NCBI GenBank assembly: GCA_905331475.1
Contig: CAJNYU010002424.1
Coordinates: forward strand, 248,001-312,000
DNA: 64,000 nucleotides
Source: Rotaria socialis
Taxonomy: Eukaryota > Rotifera > Eurotatoria > Philodinida > Philodinidae
Reading direction: 5' to 3'
Position numbers and translations under genes: made by a program
Notes under the pieces: model-generated
Seen by the model: only the letters and a program-made list of their open reading frames with translations
Database searches by the model: none
Told to the model about the DNA's origin: nothing
Shown: positions 40,085 through 51,288 of the stretch, one piece after another
How positions within the stretch are numbered: position 1 is the stretch's first letter
How the letters are laid out: each line of letters opens with the position of its first letter

Positions 40085-40308
40085 CATACATGTCGAACTT
40101 GAAACTTGAATTCAACTGAAACTTCAAGTTTCAACTTTCAAGTTTCAAGGGTGTGAGTGCCGGGGAAGGGAGATACGCTTGTCTACACACACATATGTAC
40201 CCATATTGTGGGTGCCGGGGGAGCAGTAGTGTCAGAGCAATAACGTGAAACCTGAAACTTGAAACTTGAAGTTTCAGTTGAATTCAAGTTTCAAGTTCGA
40301 CACTACTG
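40085..40308. mobile_element. hAT-like MITE, 224 bp
   Basis: Ends CATACATGTCGAACTTGAAA and, inverted, CAGTAGTGTCGAACTTGAAA; the arms match for more than 40 bp through repeats of CTTGAAACTTGAA. The 8-bp sequence GACTGTAT flanks both sides (40077-40084 and 40309-40316). The middle holds G/C-rich GTGCCGGGG twice. No coding capacity. Confidence 0.75.
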
Positions 40309-40448
40309 GACTGTATGCTTATTTTCTCTCAGACAAGATTGCTATTGACGAAAAATGGCATAAATTATAAAACGAATATTAAATCGCAATGGTACTAACG
40401 ACAAAAGCTTCCTTTTCTTTCCATAGTCTCTGCATTAAAAAAAGAACC

Positions 40449-40494
40449 TTGCGGCACGAAAACCTTTCTAACAAAAACGAATTTCGTGCCGCAA
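40449..40494. repeat. perfect 13-bp hairpin
   Basis: TTGCGGCACGAAA at 40449-40461 and its exact complement TTTCGTGCCGCAA at 40482-40494, with a 20-nt loop. It could be a transcribed hairpin or a remnant of a foldback element. Confidence 0.5.
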
Positions 40495-40496
40495 AC

Positions 40497-41531
40497 TTTT
40501 TTCCGTGTGGCATACGATTTATGCACAATATTTTATTGCCATCGATCAAAAACAGAAATGAGGCGAAGATTGAAACGATATATTGAAAATCAATATTTAC
40601 AAAGTTTGCCGAGAAAATTCAAACAACTGAATCGCAATCACTAAGACAGCGAGTGAATATCGTATCTTTATAACTTATTATCATGTCTCTCCTTGAAATG
40701 TCTAATTTCAATGATATTCGATTGGAAATAATTTCAATGTGACATTATTTGATAACTTTTGTATACACAGTCAATCATCTTTTAATCTGTTCAAATAAGC
40801 GAACACATGATTGATATTTATTGGTCGCCCGAGAAGAAAGCTCAATCAACTTTTATTCTGTTGCAGAATTTGAAAGATGATTTAGTGGCATGGCAGCTGA
40901 ATGAGATTTTGACTGTAACACTTAGCAATAACAGTGATGACTGTATCTGTGTATTGCAGTGGTGTGTTCTGTAATACTAAGTGCACGAGAACATCTTAAA
41001 AACATTTGCATTGTTGAGAATATAACGAGAAATTTCTCGTCGTACACAAGAAACATGTAATAGAGAATACAAAGTGATAAAAAAAACACGCATTCAATTT
41101 ACCCTAGAGAGGATATATTAGCAAGAGAGGTCGCAAAAAAGTGTTCACCAATGGAGGTTTTACTGTATTTTGGAAAAAAATGTGTTTATTTTAAACAAAC
41201 AATAAAGAACTCGTTCTCCTATCATTAAGAATAATACAATGTATGAGGGCATGAGACATTCATTATGATCTGTTCTAAGAACTACATGACATAAAACTGT
41301 TGTCGAATCATCCTATTCTTTTAGCATCATAGTCATTAATATGCTATTGATAAGTAATATTTGACAGCAAAAGAACAGACACCCGTCTGAAAAAAACAAT
41401 ATTACACAATTAAAAACTTAGTATCATGGCTAATTGCACCCTTTTCATTTCCATTCGATGGCAACGATCCAACATTCCATTCATTCAGTAACATAAAGTA
41501 AAAACCCTACTTGTATAAGATAGATACACAT
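40497..41531. other. intergenic, nothing recognised
   Basis: AT-rich region between two transposon copies; no exon chain supported. Confidence 0.45.
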
Positions 41532-42346
41532 CAGAGGTGTCCACAGGGCAGGACACAGGGCGAACTTTTAAAAAATTGATCCGCCCTGTACAGGGCAGGG
41601 CAGGGCTATACCTTCACGCCCTGCAAATTTTGCATATACTTACTTTAGTTCGAAAATAACAGCAATTTTATTCTTCTCGGGAACGTGAAAGAAACTAAAA
41701 CTATCCAGATATCGCTATAGAATGGTAANNNNNNNNNNNNNNNNNNNNNNNNNNNNNNNNNNNNNNNNNNNNNNNNNNNNNNNNNNNNNNNNNNNNNNNN
41801 NNNNNNNNNNNNNNNNNNNNNNNNNNNNNNNNNNNNNNNNNNNNNNNNNNNNNNNNNNNNNNNNNNNNNNNNNNNNNNNNNNNNNNNNNNNNNNNNNNNN
41901 NNNNNNNNNNNNNNNNNNNNNNNNNNNNNNNNNAAAAAATTGTACCAGAAAATACGCTGAGATCTGTTTATATCGAAACAAAACATTCTTAAAACTGGAT
42001 CAGCGAAGTAGCGGGTTACATGGACAAGTCGATCTACTGATGGATCATCAGTGATGATGCAATATCATCGTATACACTTTTTCAATTAGCGCTAATTTAT
42101 TATTTGCTGATCATTTATCTATTTGCTGAACTATTTTTCAAATAAAAAAGATTACTTAAACTTGAATTTAAATATGAAAAAAAATCTTCTTAATTAGCAG
42201 GGCAGGGCAGGGCCACGGTGCCAAAATGACAGGGCAGGGCAGGACACAAATTATTTGAAAATGATTTTGCCCTGCCAGGGCAGGGCGAGTTACGGTAAAA
42301 AGCAGGGCAGGGCAGGGCAATAAAATTGGCCCTGTGGACACCTCTG
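41532..42346. mobile_element. hAT-like non-autonomous element with GCAGGGCAGG repeats
   Basis: Ends CAGAGGTGTCCACAGGGC and its complement, 18 bp perfect. The 8-bp duplication ATACACAT lies at 41524-41531 and 42347-42354. Both subterminal regions contain many copies of CAGGGCAGGG. 815 bp as assembled, including a 205-base gap, so internal content cannot be judged. The sharp duplication suggests a recent insertion. Confidence 0.8.
41729..41933. other. assembly gap (205 N)
   Basis: Unresolved bases inside the hAT-like element. The repeat-rich arms may have blocked assembly, so the true length may differ. Confidence 0.95.
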
Positions 42347-42543
42347 ATACACATCAAATAGAAGTAAACCAAAATCACCACTCTATTTGAGAAATCTACA
42401 TGCAGTTTATTTTGTGCAAAAATTCACACCATTTCCATTATCTATATACTCTGTATCTCGCAGATTTTTCTACAAGAGCAAACAAACGATGCATATTGTC
42501 ACTCAACGTTGTCTAAATACTCTTGGGTCACTGATATTATGAT

Positions 42544-42747
42544 TAGAGGTGTCGGCTTAGCATTAAAAGTGAAAATAATGCATTGATTTATTTCTCAAGG
42601 AAAATCAATTAATACTAAATATTTAGAATAAAAAGTAGCATCGGTGTTAGGAATGCTAATTTAGTGAATAAATCGGGGTGTGGGTGTTTTCTTTAGCATA
42701 ATACACTAATGCATTATTTTCAATTTAATGCTAAGCCGACACCTCTA
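42544..42747. mobile_element. hAT-like MITE, 204 bp
   Basis: Ends TAGAGGTGTCGGCTTAGCAT and its complement, extending through TTAAA for about 25 bp. The 8-bp duplication ATTATGAT lies at 42536-42543 and 42748-42755. It shares the AGAGGTGTC terminus with its neighbour at 41532 but has an unrelated interior. No coding frame. Confidence 0.8.
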
Positions 42748-43402
42748 ATTATGATAGTTTTATAAACGTAATAGAATATTTATGTGAGATATCATTTATA
42801 GTTGCTAATGAGAAATTACAACATATTATAATTTTTATTTTTTTTTATCTTTGACTTATCGATGGTACATGTTGCAAAGTGACTATTTTATCAAAAGCTA
42901 TCTATTAAACACCACAAATCGTTAAAAAAATACAACTAAAAATGCAACCTCTCAACAAAAACAGGCGTAGAAAATTAAATAATTCTAAAATATTTACCTT
43001 TCTAACAAATAGTCTCGGAAAATATTTTGTCACTATTGATCTTTTCTTGTATGAATCTCGTCGTATTGTTCTTAAGCATATATAATGTGGCTAATAGAGA
43101 AAACAAGAAAAAAAGGAGTTGAATAGCGAAGCCAAAAATGTGACATATATTATCTTACAGTGGACATTGAATCGTACATTTGTTTACACGCCTAATATCA
43201 GCAGGGCATATGCTTAGTGCTATATCTCAGCATAGATCAGACATATAACTAACAGTCACCCACGTTAGATTTACCTATCCATTTCGCGTGCGTCAATAAG
43301 GCATCAAATGAATATGATCTTTCTCATTGACTTTTATTTCGGATGATCGAAAAGGGCAGTATACGAGGCTGTCTATGTTTCCCAGTCAGACAAGCGTTGA
43401 AT
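42748..43402. other. intergenic, nothing recognised
   Basis: AT-rich sequence between repeat elements. No gene supported. Confidence 0.45.
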
Positions 43403-43583
43403 AAAACGGTGCTTTTACGCGTAAAAAGCGCACGTTTTGATCCGTTAAAACGCGTTCTTTTTTGTTTCGAATCAAATGATTTTCTCAATGTTGTCGTCCG
43501 CAAGCTTCTTTTATTGCCCGAAAAAAACTCAAATTTCATGAAATGCTAAAGTGTGCGCTTTTTACGCGTAAAAGCACCGTTTT
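43403..43583. repeat. foldback element with perfect 31-bp inverted arms
   Basis: Arms at 43403-43433 and 43553-43583 are exact complements (AAAACGGTGCTTTTACGCGT followed by AAAAAGCGCAC). Each arm contains the palindrome TACGCGTA. The 119-bp middle is unique. The size and perfect arms suggest a young MITE, but no target duplication is clear. Confidence 0.6.
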
Positions 43584-43837
43584 TATTATTTTTATATTAT
43601 GCATTTAACTGACGGCTTCTTGAGCCCTTACAGTACATGTGTGTATAGAAGATAAAATAGTAGTGAAGAATCAAAGAATAGGATGACGATAACAAACAGA
43701 GGAAGAGAACACAATAATCACACCAAGAATCACGCCAAGAGGAAAGGATAAAGATCATTAAGATCACATATTGTTAAAGTGATTGGTCGTCTTCTCCACC
43801 GATACCGTACACCGTTATACCAATGACACCACCACCG

Positions 43838-43907
43838 TGCTGGGGGAAGGAATCGAACCTTCTGATCTCTGAATTCAGATGCATAGAGCCACTACGCCAT
43901 CCCCAGC
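43838..43907 (-). tRNA. tRNA-like sequence, probably a degenerate tRNA or SINE head
   Basis: The minus strand has a perfect 7-bp acceptor stem (GCTGGGG / CCCCAGC), discriminator A, an A box TGGCGTAGTGG, a B box GGTTCGATTCC and a perfect T stem (GAAGG / CCTTC). The region between D and T arms is 36 nt, about three short, and I cannot form a normal 5-bp anticodon stem; it contains the palindromes ATGCAT and TCTGAATTCAGA instead. The anticodon therefore cannot be assigned. Pol III promoter boxes look intact. Confidence 0.4.
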
Positions 43908-44035
43908 CAAAAAACAAAAAAAACACCGTTTTTTTTCAACAGTTGTTTGATTGGGTTACATCTACTGAAGAGAACTACAAACAAAAATTAGAGAAACACA
44001 ATTGGAAGAAAATGATGACAATAAATAGCTCATAC

Positions 44036-45064
44036 CAGAGATCCGCGAGTCAGCCAAACACATGACTCACCACCGCCTCGTCACGCTGGCGAGCTGAATA
44101 TCGCTGCCTCGCCTCACCCAGTATCTACCTTAAAAAAGATCTTTTTTAGGAAGTTTCTCAGCCACCTACAACAATGACTATCTTTTATTTCTTTATATCT
44201 CATTAAGTATTGTTAATATATATAAATAAGTTAGATAAATATATATCTAGAGCAAAATTCTAATTCAAGTTTTGCCTGGTACGAACTAGACATCCAATAG
44301 CGATCAGGGTTTGTGTTGGGCAGCATTGGAATCCTGATGTTGCCGAGAGAAAATTAGGATTCGACTAGAGATAAATTCATATAGTCTTGTGTTTTACTCA
44401 AAAGTGTACTGAAATGAAAGAAAAGAAAACTTAAGTGTCAGTTATCGTACCGATAGAGATCTGTCCGGATCTCATGAGTTCGGAGCTCTTGATTTACAGA
44501 AAATAAACTTGTATAATGCCAGGGCGTAGAACCTCAGATTTTCAGAAACATTTAGAGCTTCAGGAGCTCTAGGATACTGTTTTATCCCTCATTATTTTAA
44601 TTATCCACCCTATCCCCAAAGTTTCTACTGCTGAAACTGGAATAGACTATAAAAAACTTTGATCCGTAAAATGTTTATAAAATAAAAAAGGTATTGTTTA
44701 ATGACATTAGTTATTCTATTCTAATTTTATGTATTTCCACTGCACGAATTTATGTCTAGCCGAATCCTAATTTTTTTTGCTCCGGTAGAATTAGAATTCC
44801 AATTTTGTCCCAAAACATGTATAAATGTATGTTTAGTTATTCATTCTTTCGATTAGTTAAGTTTCATCGCCAACCGATACTTCACAAACAAATCTACAGT
44901 AAAACTGAAAGATTTCAATATCGATTTACCATTTATTCATCAAAAATGATGTTGTAAATATAGGCGAGTCGACTCGGCGAGTTAAAAAATTCAACTCACA
45001 CTCGCTGTGGTGCAAACAATGCAGCCTCGCCTAATTATGAGGCGACGTGTGTCTCGGATCTCTG
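44036..45064. mobile_element. hAT-like element, 1.03 kb
   Basis: Ends CAGAGATCCG and its exact complement, with weaker similarity inward. Flanking 8-mers GCTCATAC (44028-44035) and GCTCGTAC (45065-45072) differ by one base. Subterminal parts on both sides carry GGCGAG/CTCGCC motifs (near 44090, 44110, 44965 and 45035). No transposase frame. Confidence 0.65.
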
Positions 45065-46740
45065 GCTCGTACAACTAGGAAGAACTCATGCAGGCTTTCC
45101 AATACATTATTAGTCATTCCTCACCATCCGAAGTCTTTCGAATGGTTTGGAATCAGCTTTTCTCCCTTGGTATATTCATTCAGCTGTTAATCTTCTGTAA
45201 AAAAAAACAGCAGTATACTACTGGAAATAATCATTTATTTCTCTTTCAAACCGATTATACAGTATTGTGGTCTCTACTTAGATATTTATATCATTTTCAT
45301 TTCTAGTAATTACAAGGTTTGATGGTAAAAAAAAGAAATATCACTAGTAATGAAGTTATTACACGAAAGTGATATGGAAAATTTAGAATATTCACTTTTT
45401 ATCTAGTTCAAATTTGTCATAAATCATAGAATGATTAATACTAAACTCTCAATTGCAATGATACATTCTATGCTCCATAATTAATCATGTATCATAATAT
45501 CATGAAACAAACACATCGTGTTTACAAATAATTATCATTGTTTTCACCTAAAGCTAGTTGATTGTGCAATATACTGTTTTGGTGCAAATGCGTTAGTTTG
45601 AATTCAATAAGAATTTAGTTTTAGTCGAGTAAATAGGCTGAAAAGATCAGCAACTATTTTAAAGGAAAACACTAATTATTTTATTTTTATATTATTTAAT
45701 ATCAGAAAAGGAAGTCGGCTGCGAGTTCTAGTTTTCTTTTCGCTTACAACGACACTAAACTCTACGCTTGTCATTCTATTCATTCTTATATGTTGCTGCT
45801 CTAGCATTCATAAAACAAACATCGAGCACTTGAGTATGATCTCGTGTTCAACTTTTGAAAACTAAGTTTTGTAACACTTTTATGGCATAAAAAAATTCTT
45901 TTTTCTTTTTTTTCTCGATGTAATTTAGATTTGATCCGGATGAAGTTAATATATTTATATCATATTTTGTTATAGCTAGACTGATTTCTTAACGTCATAT
46001 CAAAATAAGTAAAACGAAATCTATTTAATTGATTAAAACAAAACACTATTATATTTTACAAGATCCTTTGGTTCTAATTTTTCATGGACATTTTGGACAA
46101 TAGTATCTAATCATTTTATTTTATCGATGTAATATCTAGAATGAGATGCACAGATTTCTATTATCTATTCGCAATCAAAATCTGTCAATATTTGAACCAG
46201 ATTCAAAATAAATTGGTATAGATCTGAAGCAAAACATGAAAGAAACCTTTCTGTTTTAAATTCTACAATAGGTTGTGTTTTTTCTCACAATGTAAAATCA
46301 CATCTACCTAATGTGAAGAAAGGAACTCGTTATTGGTACATTGTGTTTTATACAATAGCCGAATTCGAATGACATCTGTCATAAAAAATTTCATTGAGTT
46401 TCGAGAAGCATGAAATGACTCATCTCCAAAATTCTCTTGTTTCGAGGCTACTGGATAGAATTCAGTTACTCGTATATTTGCACTGATTTTAACTATTAAT
46501 ATTGACTAAAAACATCCTAATATAGGAAACAAATTTCAGGAAAATATTTCTCAGTATTCCTACTTCGTTGAATTTCTTTTATTGCATCAGATATTTGTTA
46601 CTGATGCACAGTCATATACTTTCGCAATTACGTTGCCATTGATGTAAATACGATCGAAACCAAGGAACACCTTTATATAAATATAGTTGCTTTTAGAAAA
46701 AGTAAAGTGATCTAAAAACTCATTCTGTTTTAGAAATATC
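45065..46740. other. intergenic, nothing recognised
   Basis: 1.7 kb upstream of the NFX1-like gene, AT-rich, no exon chain. It ends with a TTTTAG acceptor at 46728-46733, seven bases before the start codon. Confidence 0.45.
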
Positions 46741-49700
46741 ATGACTGAAAGTATTGCGTCATCAGACCAGTCACAAAATATACCTCTTCAAGGAGCATAT
46801 TCAAATACTAATAATACTCATAATAATAGAAAACAAAAACGTCGACCCATGCAGACAAGTTCACAAGACGCTCGTTATAGTCATCGTGGGTATCAACAAC
46901 AACAACAACAACAACAACAGCAACATGAGCAACAATGGTATTCATCTAATATGTATTATGATGAATATTATTATGGAGCACCACCTCCACGAGGAGGAGG
47001 ACATCGCATTAACAATCATCATCAACAACAACAACACCAACGACGACCACAATTTCGCCATGGGGCATCATCGTCGCAGAGTAATCAACAATTAAATGTT
47101 CGCCCAAATAGCAATTCATCAGCAAGGTCGGCAAATGAAGTCGAAAATCTTCGCTCAACATTAACTGAGCAATTATATAAAAATATTTATGAATGTATGA
47201 TATGCATAATCAAAATCGAGTATGCCTCATCTTTTTGAAGAATATATTTAAACATAACTCTTCTTGATTTCATTTTTAATTCAGTCGAGATCAAGAAATA
47301 TGGTCATGTGAAATTTGCTATAAAATATTTCATTTAAACTGTATTAAGCAATGGGCTAATTCAGAAGAAAGTGGTACAGACAAAAACTGGCGTTGCCCAG
47401 GCTGTCAATATTCTTATTCGACACATCCAATGTATAACTGTTACTGTCATAAACGTATTAATCCAGCATTTCAACCTGGTGAAATTCCTCATTCATGCGG
47501 TGAAAGATGTGATAAACGATTGAATACTAAAGCTAATGATTGCAATCATCGTTGTTCTGAGTAATTATATACTAAATTAAAAATTCATTTTTCTCACAAT
47601 TTCCATCTCTTTCTCTACTATTAGACTGTGCCACCCTGGTCCTTGTCCAACATGTACAACTATGATCAAACGTTCTTGTGCATGTGGCCGTGAATCTCGT
47701 ATTGTTATGTGTAGTTCAAATGCAATGATTAAATGTGAAAATAAATGTGGTAAACTTAAATCCTGTCAACATCATACTTGTGATGTGGTAAATTCATTCA
47801 AATCTATAAATAATTCTATTTTTATCATAATTTAATCGTTAGATTTGTCATCCACGTGAATGTGAACCGTGTGATGAATTAATTAAACAAAAATGTTATT
47901 CACATGAAAGCGAAAGAGAAGTTCTATGCAGCATTGAAACTGGTGGCACACAAGTATTTACCTGTGGTGAACCATGTGGAAAATTACTTTCATGTGGTCA
48001 TCATAGATGTCCAAAGCCATGTCATAATGGGCCATGTCTAGATTGTTTATTATTACCACAGAATTGTAAAACATGTGCTTGTGGAAAAACAAATATGGAT
48101 AATCAACAAAGAACTTCATGTCTCGATCCAGTATGAATAGAGAAATATTTTAAAGGATCGATAATTTTTGTTTCTATTCAACTTTATTTAGCTACCGACT
48201 TGTGAAAAATCATGCGAAAAATTTTTACCATGTGGTCCAATCGATAATCATCATCAATGTTCAATTCAATGTCATAATGGTCCATGTCCACCATGTAGTA
48301 AAGAATCTATTCTTCAATGTCGTTGTGGACAATCAAAGAAATCAGCATCATGCATAGAAGTCATACAATATGATCCAATAAAAAATCCGTTTTGTTGTGA
48401 ACGACGATGTAATAAAAAGAAGTTATGCGGAAAACATCGGTTTGTGATTTTATTCTCGTTTAGATAATAAAAACAATAATAATTCGTTTTCTATATAGAT
48501 GTAATGAGCAATGTTGTGATCGTGACGTGCATGTTTGTGAAATCATCTGTGGTAAATCACTTAATTGTGGTATACAGTATGTTATCAGAGGAAGAAAAAT
48601 TTTAAATAAAAAAATTATAATTTGATTTATTGTTTTAGTAAATGTGAAGAATTATGTCACAAAAATTTTTGTCGTAAATGTCCAATAAATAGTTATGATG
48701 AATTAACGTGTCACTGCGGTCAAACTGTTCTTCAACCGCCAGTTCCATGTGGTGAAAAACCTCCTATGTGCAATTATAAATGTAATCGAGTACATGCATG
48801 TGATCATCCTGTTTATCATAGTTGTCACAATGAAGATGAATGCCCACCTTGTGCGCATCTTGTTACCAGAATGTGTGTTGGTGAACATACATTGCGCAAT
48901 AATGTAACAAAAACAAATTTTTTCTTTGTTGTCATTCTTTTTTTCATAAAAAAATGATCTTGTTTTAGGTTCCATGTCATCTAAAAGAAGTTCTGTGTGG
49001 TCAACCATGTGGTCAACCTCTTCCATGTGGTGTTCATGCATGTCAACGTGCATGTCATTTGGGTCCATGTCAAACTAATGATCAAAAATGTACGCAACGA
49101 TGCAATATTAAGCGACGCGAATGTGGACATCCATGTAATGCTCTATGTCATGCACATGAATCGTGTCCGATAACAACATGTCGAGATATCATTAAAGTTC
49201 GATGTCCATGTGGTCGACTAGTAAAAGATATTGCTTGTAATGTTCGACCGAATGAATCTAATGAAGGAAAAGATGATATTAATCTAACTCAATCACTTGT
49301 TCAAGCACTGTCCGTTCGAACCATTGATTTATCACTTTCAAGAAAACAACAGCCATCACAACAACAACATCAATTAGAATGTGATGATGATTGTCGTATT
49401 ATACAACGAAATAAAAATTTAGCCATAGCTTTATCAATTAATCCTGATGAGTCACGATTAACACCAATTGTTTACACAGACTTTTTACGTGATTATGCAA
49501 AAAAACATTTAGAATTTGTTCAGACTATTGAACGACAATTCTCGCAACTTGTTGAAGAAACTCAGCGTCATCGTGTTGCGAAACGATGTCATTCATTTAA
49601 ACCAATGAAAATTAATGAACGTCATGTAATTCATGAATTAGCATCTTTTTATGGTCTTGAAACACAAGCTATGGATCCAGAACCAAATCGTAATGTTGTT

Positions 49701-49802
49701 GCATATGCATCTTACGGCATGTGTAAATTTCCAATGGTGACATTAAGCGAGTCGATTCGACGGGAAAAGCTCAAAGTACCACCTCCTGTATCATTGACGT
49801 AA
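46741..49802 (+). CDS. NFX1/shuttle-craft-type zinc-finger protein (RING/PHD, NF-X1 fingers, R3H)
   Basis: Exons 46741-47219, 47285-47560, 47625-47787, 47843-48130, 48192-48439, 48499-48576, 48639-48903, 48969-49802; 876 aa. The N-terminus is Gln/Asn-rich with a poly-Gln run. Next comes a RING-like domain (ECMICIIKI, WSCEICYKIFHLNCIKQW, WRCPGC), then a long array of NF-X1 fingers (CHPGPCPTC, CGHHRCPKPCHNGPC, CGVHACQRACHLGPC and others). The C-terminus has an R3H-type region (YAKKHLEFVQTIERQFSQLV, MKINERHVIHELASFYGLE). The family includes NFX1 and Drosophila shuttle craft, which bind DNA or RNA and can act as E3 ligases. Full-length architecture. Confidence 0.93.
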
Positions 49803-50042
49803 ACAACTATACATATATTTATTGACAGATAACTTCAGTTTTTATTTCGTTTCGTTTTGTTTTTTTTTTGGTTGGTTTATTCTTTACATATTTAGTTGAA
49901 TAAAAAGCACACAGAAGAGAAAAAACTGTATTGTTTTTAAAATAGAAGAGATATTTCTCAATTTTCTTTTTCATAATAGATAAATTTTTTTTTTGGTTTT
50001 CTTATCTTCGATTACATTATTATTTTAGTCGTAGCTTGAAAT

Positions 50043-51071
50043 ATGTATTATCGATCCTTGCTTATTATTTCTCGTCTTAACTTAAATACTATTAATATTG
50101 CAAGTCGATGTTTAGTAGCATCACATAATAATCAATTGATATATTCATTACAGCAACATCATCGTTACTTGTCTCAAAATACATCAAATAAAAAATCACC
50201 TGGTCGGCTACGTCGATTTTTTCGATGGTTCAAACGAAAAGATGCACCGAAAGAGTCGATACCATCTGTAAAACCTCTAACAACTATGCAACAATTAAAA
50301 CGGTCATTTGCTCTTGCTCCAATAATAGAACGGTTTTTTCTTCGTTCACATATTATTGAAGATGAAGATTTAGCCCGATTAATTTCTAAAACAGCTGCAA
50401 TTACAAGCTATGCAATTATTGGCGTCACAACACTTGGAACACTTGGTGTTGATACGAAACCGTTATTAGCTGGTATTGGTATAACAGGTTTTACAGTTGG
50501 TTTTGCTCTTAAAGAAGTCGCAACGAATTTTATATCGGGCATTTTTCTTGTTATTAATAAACCATTTGTTCGAGGATGTCGAATTAAAATTCATGGAAGT
50601 GGTGGCGGAATTGAAGGTAAATTAATATTCATTCTAATATAGGCCTTCATTTTCTACTGACTATTATGTTCCGTTAAAAGGTCTTGTTCATTTTATTGAT
50701 ATTCGATATGTACATCTAAAAACGAAAAATCGTAAGTAAAGAATTGTTTTCATGTGGTATAACAGAGTATTCATAGCATTTCTGTTTATTTCATAGATGG
50801 AATTATAATGGTTCCGTCTGCCATTATTTATACGAACGCATTTACTGTTTTCCCAGCCGATGATGAAGCTAATGCAGGTTTTCTTGATATGACAAAACCT
50901 CTGACAAGTGATGCTACAAAGCCTTCTGAAAACGTGCCGGTGTCGCCATCCTTATCATCATCACTGTCTGCCTCTAAGATTACCATGAGCAAAGAAAAAC
51001 AACTAAAAATGAACTTCGATGGAGAACCAGCAGGATTATTTAAAAAATCCTCATTGAATGAAAAATCATAG
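50043..51071 (+). CDS. MscS-like mechanosensitive channel, probably mitochondrial
   Basis: Exons 50043-50616, 50681-50731, 50797-51071; 299 aa. The first 65 residues are basic and almost free of acidic residues (MYYRSLLIISRLNLNTINIA), fitting a mitochondrial presequence. Helix TM2 lies near 112-135. The pore helix LLAGIGITGFTVGFALKEVA then TNFISGIFLVI (141-171) carries the Gly/Ala pattern of MscS TM3. The beta domain begins KPFVRGCRIKI, where bacteria have PFxxGD (Asp replaced by Cys), and contains IEGLVHFIDIRYVHLKTKN and IIMVPSAIIYTNAFTV. MscS channels release osmolytes on membrane stretch; plant MSL1 works in mitochondria. The C-terminus is Ser/Lys-rich. A TTTTAG acceptor lies just upstream of the ATG. 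Confidence 0.85.
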
Positions 51072-51288
51072 AATGTGTTATCTTTCTGTTTATTTTGACA
51101 CTATAATATTTTCTTGATTGTTTATATTTAAAGAATTTTCTGTAATTTGCATAAAACTAGGTTTAACTACGATAACTGCTAATATAGTTTATTGAAGTTT
51201 TGTTTTCCTTCCTTGCAAAAATATGATCGGTTACAATGAAAGCGCACAATAAAAATAGGCACATACATCGACAGTAACTAGATAAATA

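Noticed and set aside
43343-43549. Open frames on both strands across 43.3-43.55 kb.
   Set aside because: They read through the perfect foldback repeat and have no protein character.
46754-47095. Asn/Ile-rich open frame overlapping the NFX1 start.
   Set aside because: Shadow of the Gln-rich N-terminus in another frame.
48703-49068. His/Met/Asp-rich open frame on the minus strand.
   Set aside because: Antisense of NFX1 Cys/His fingers.
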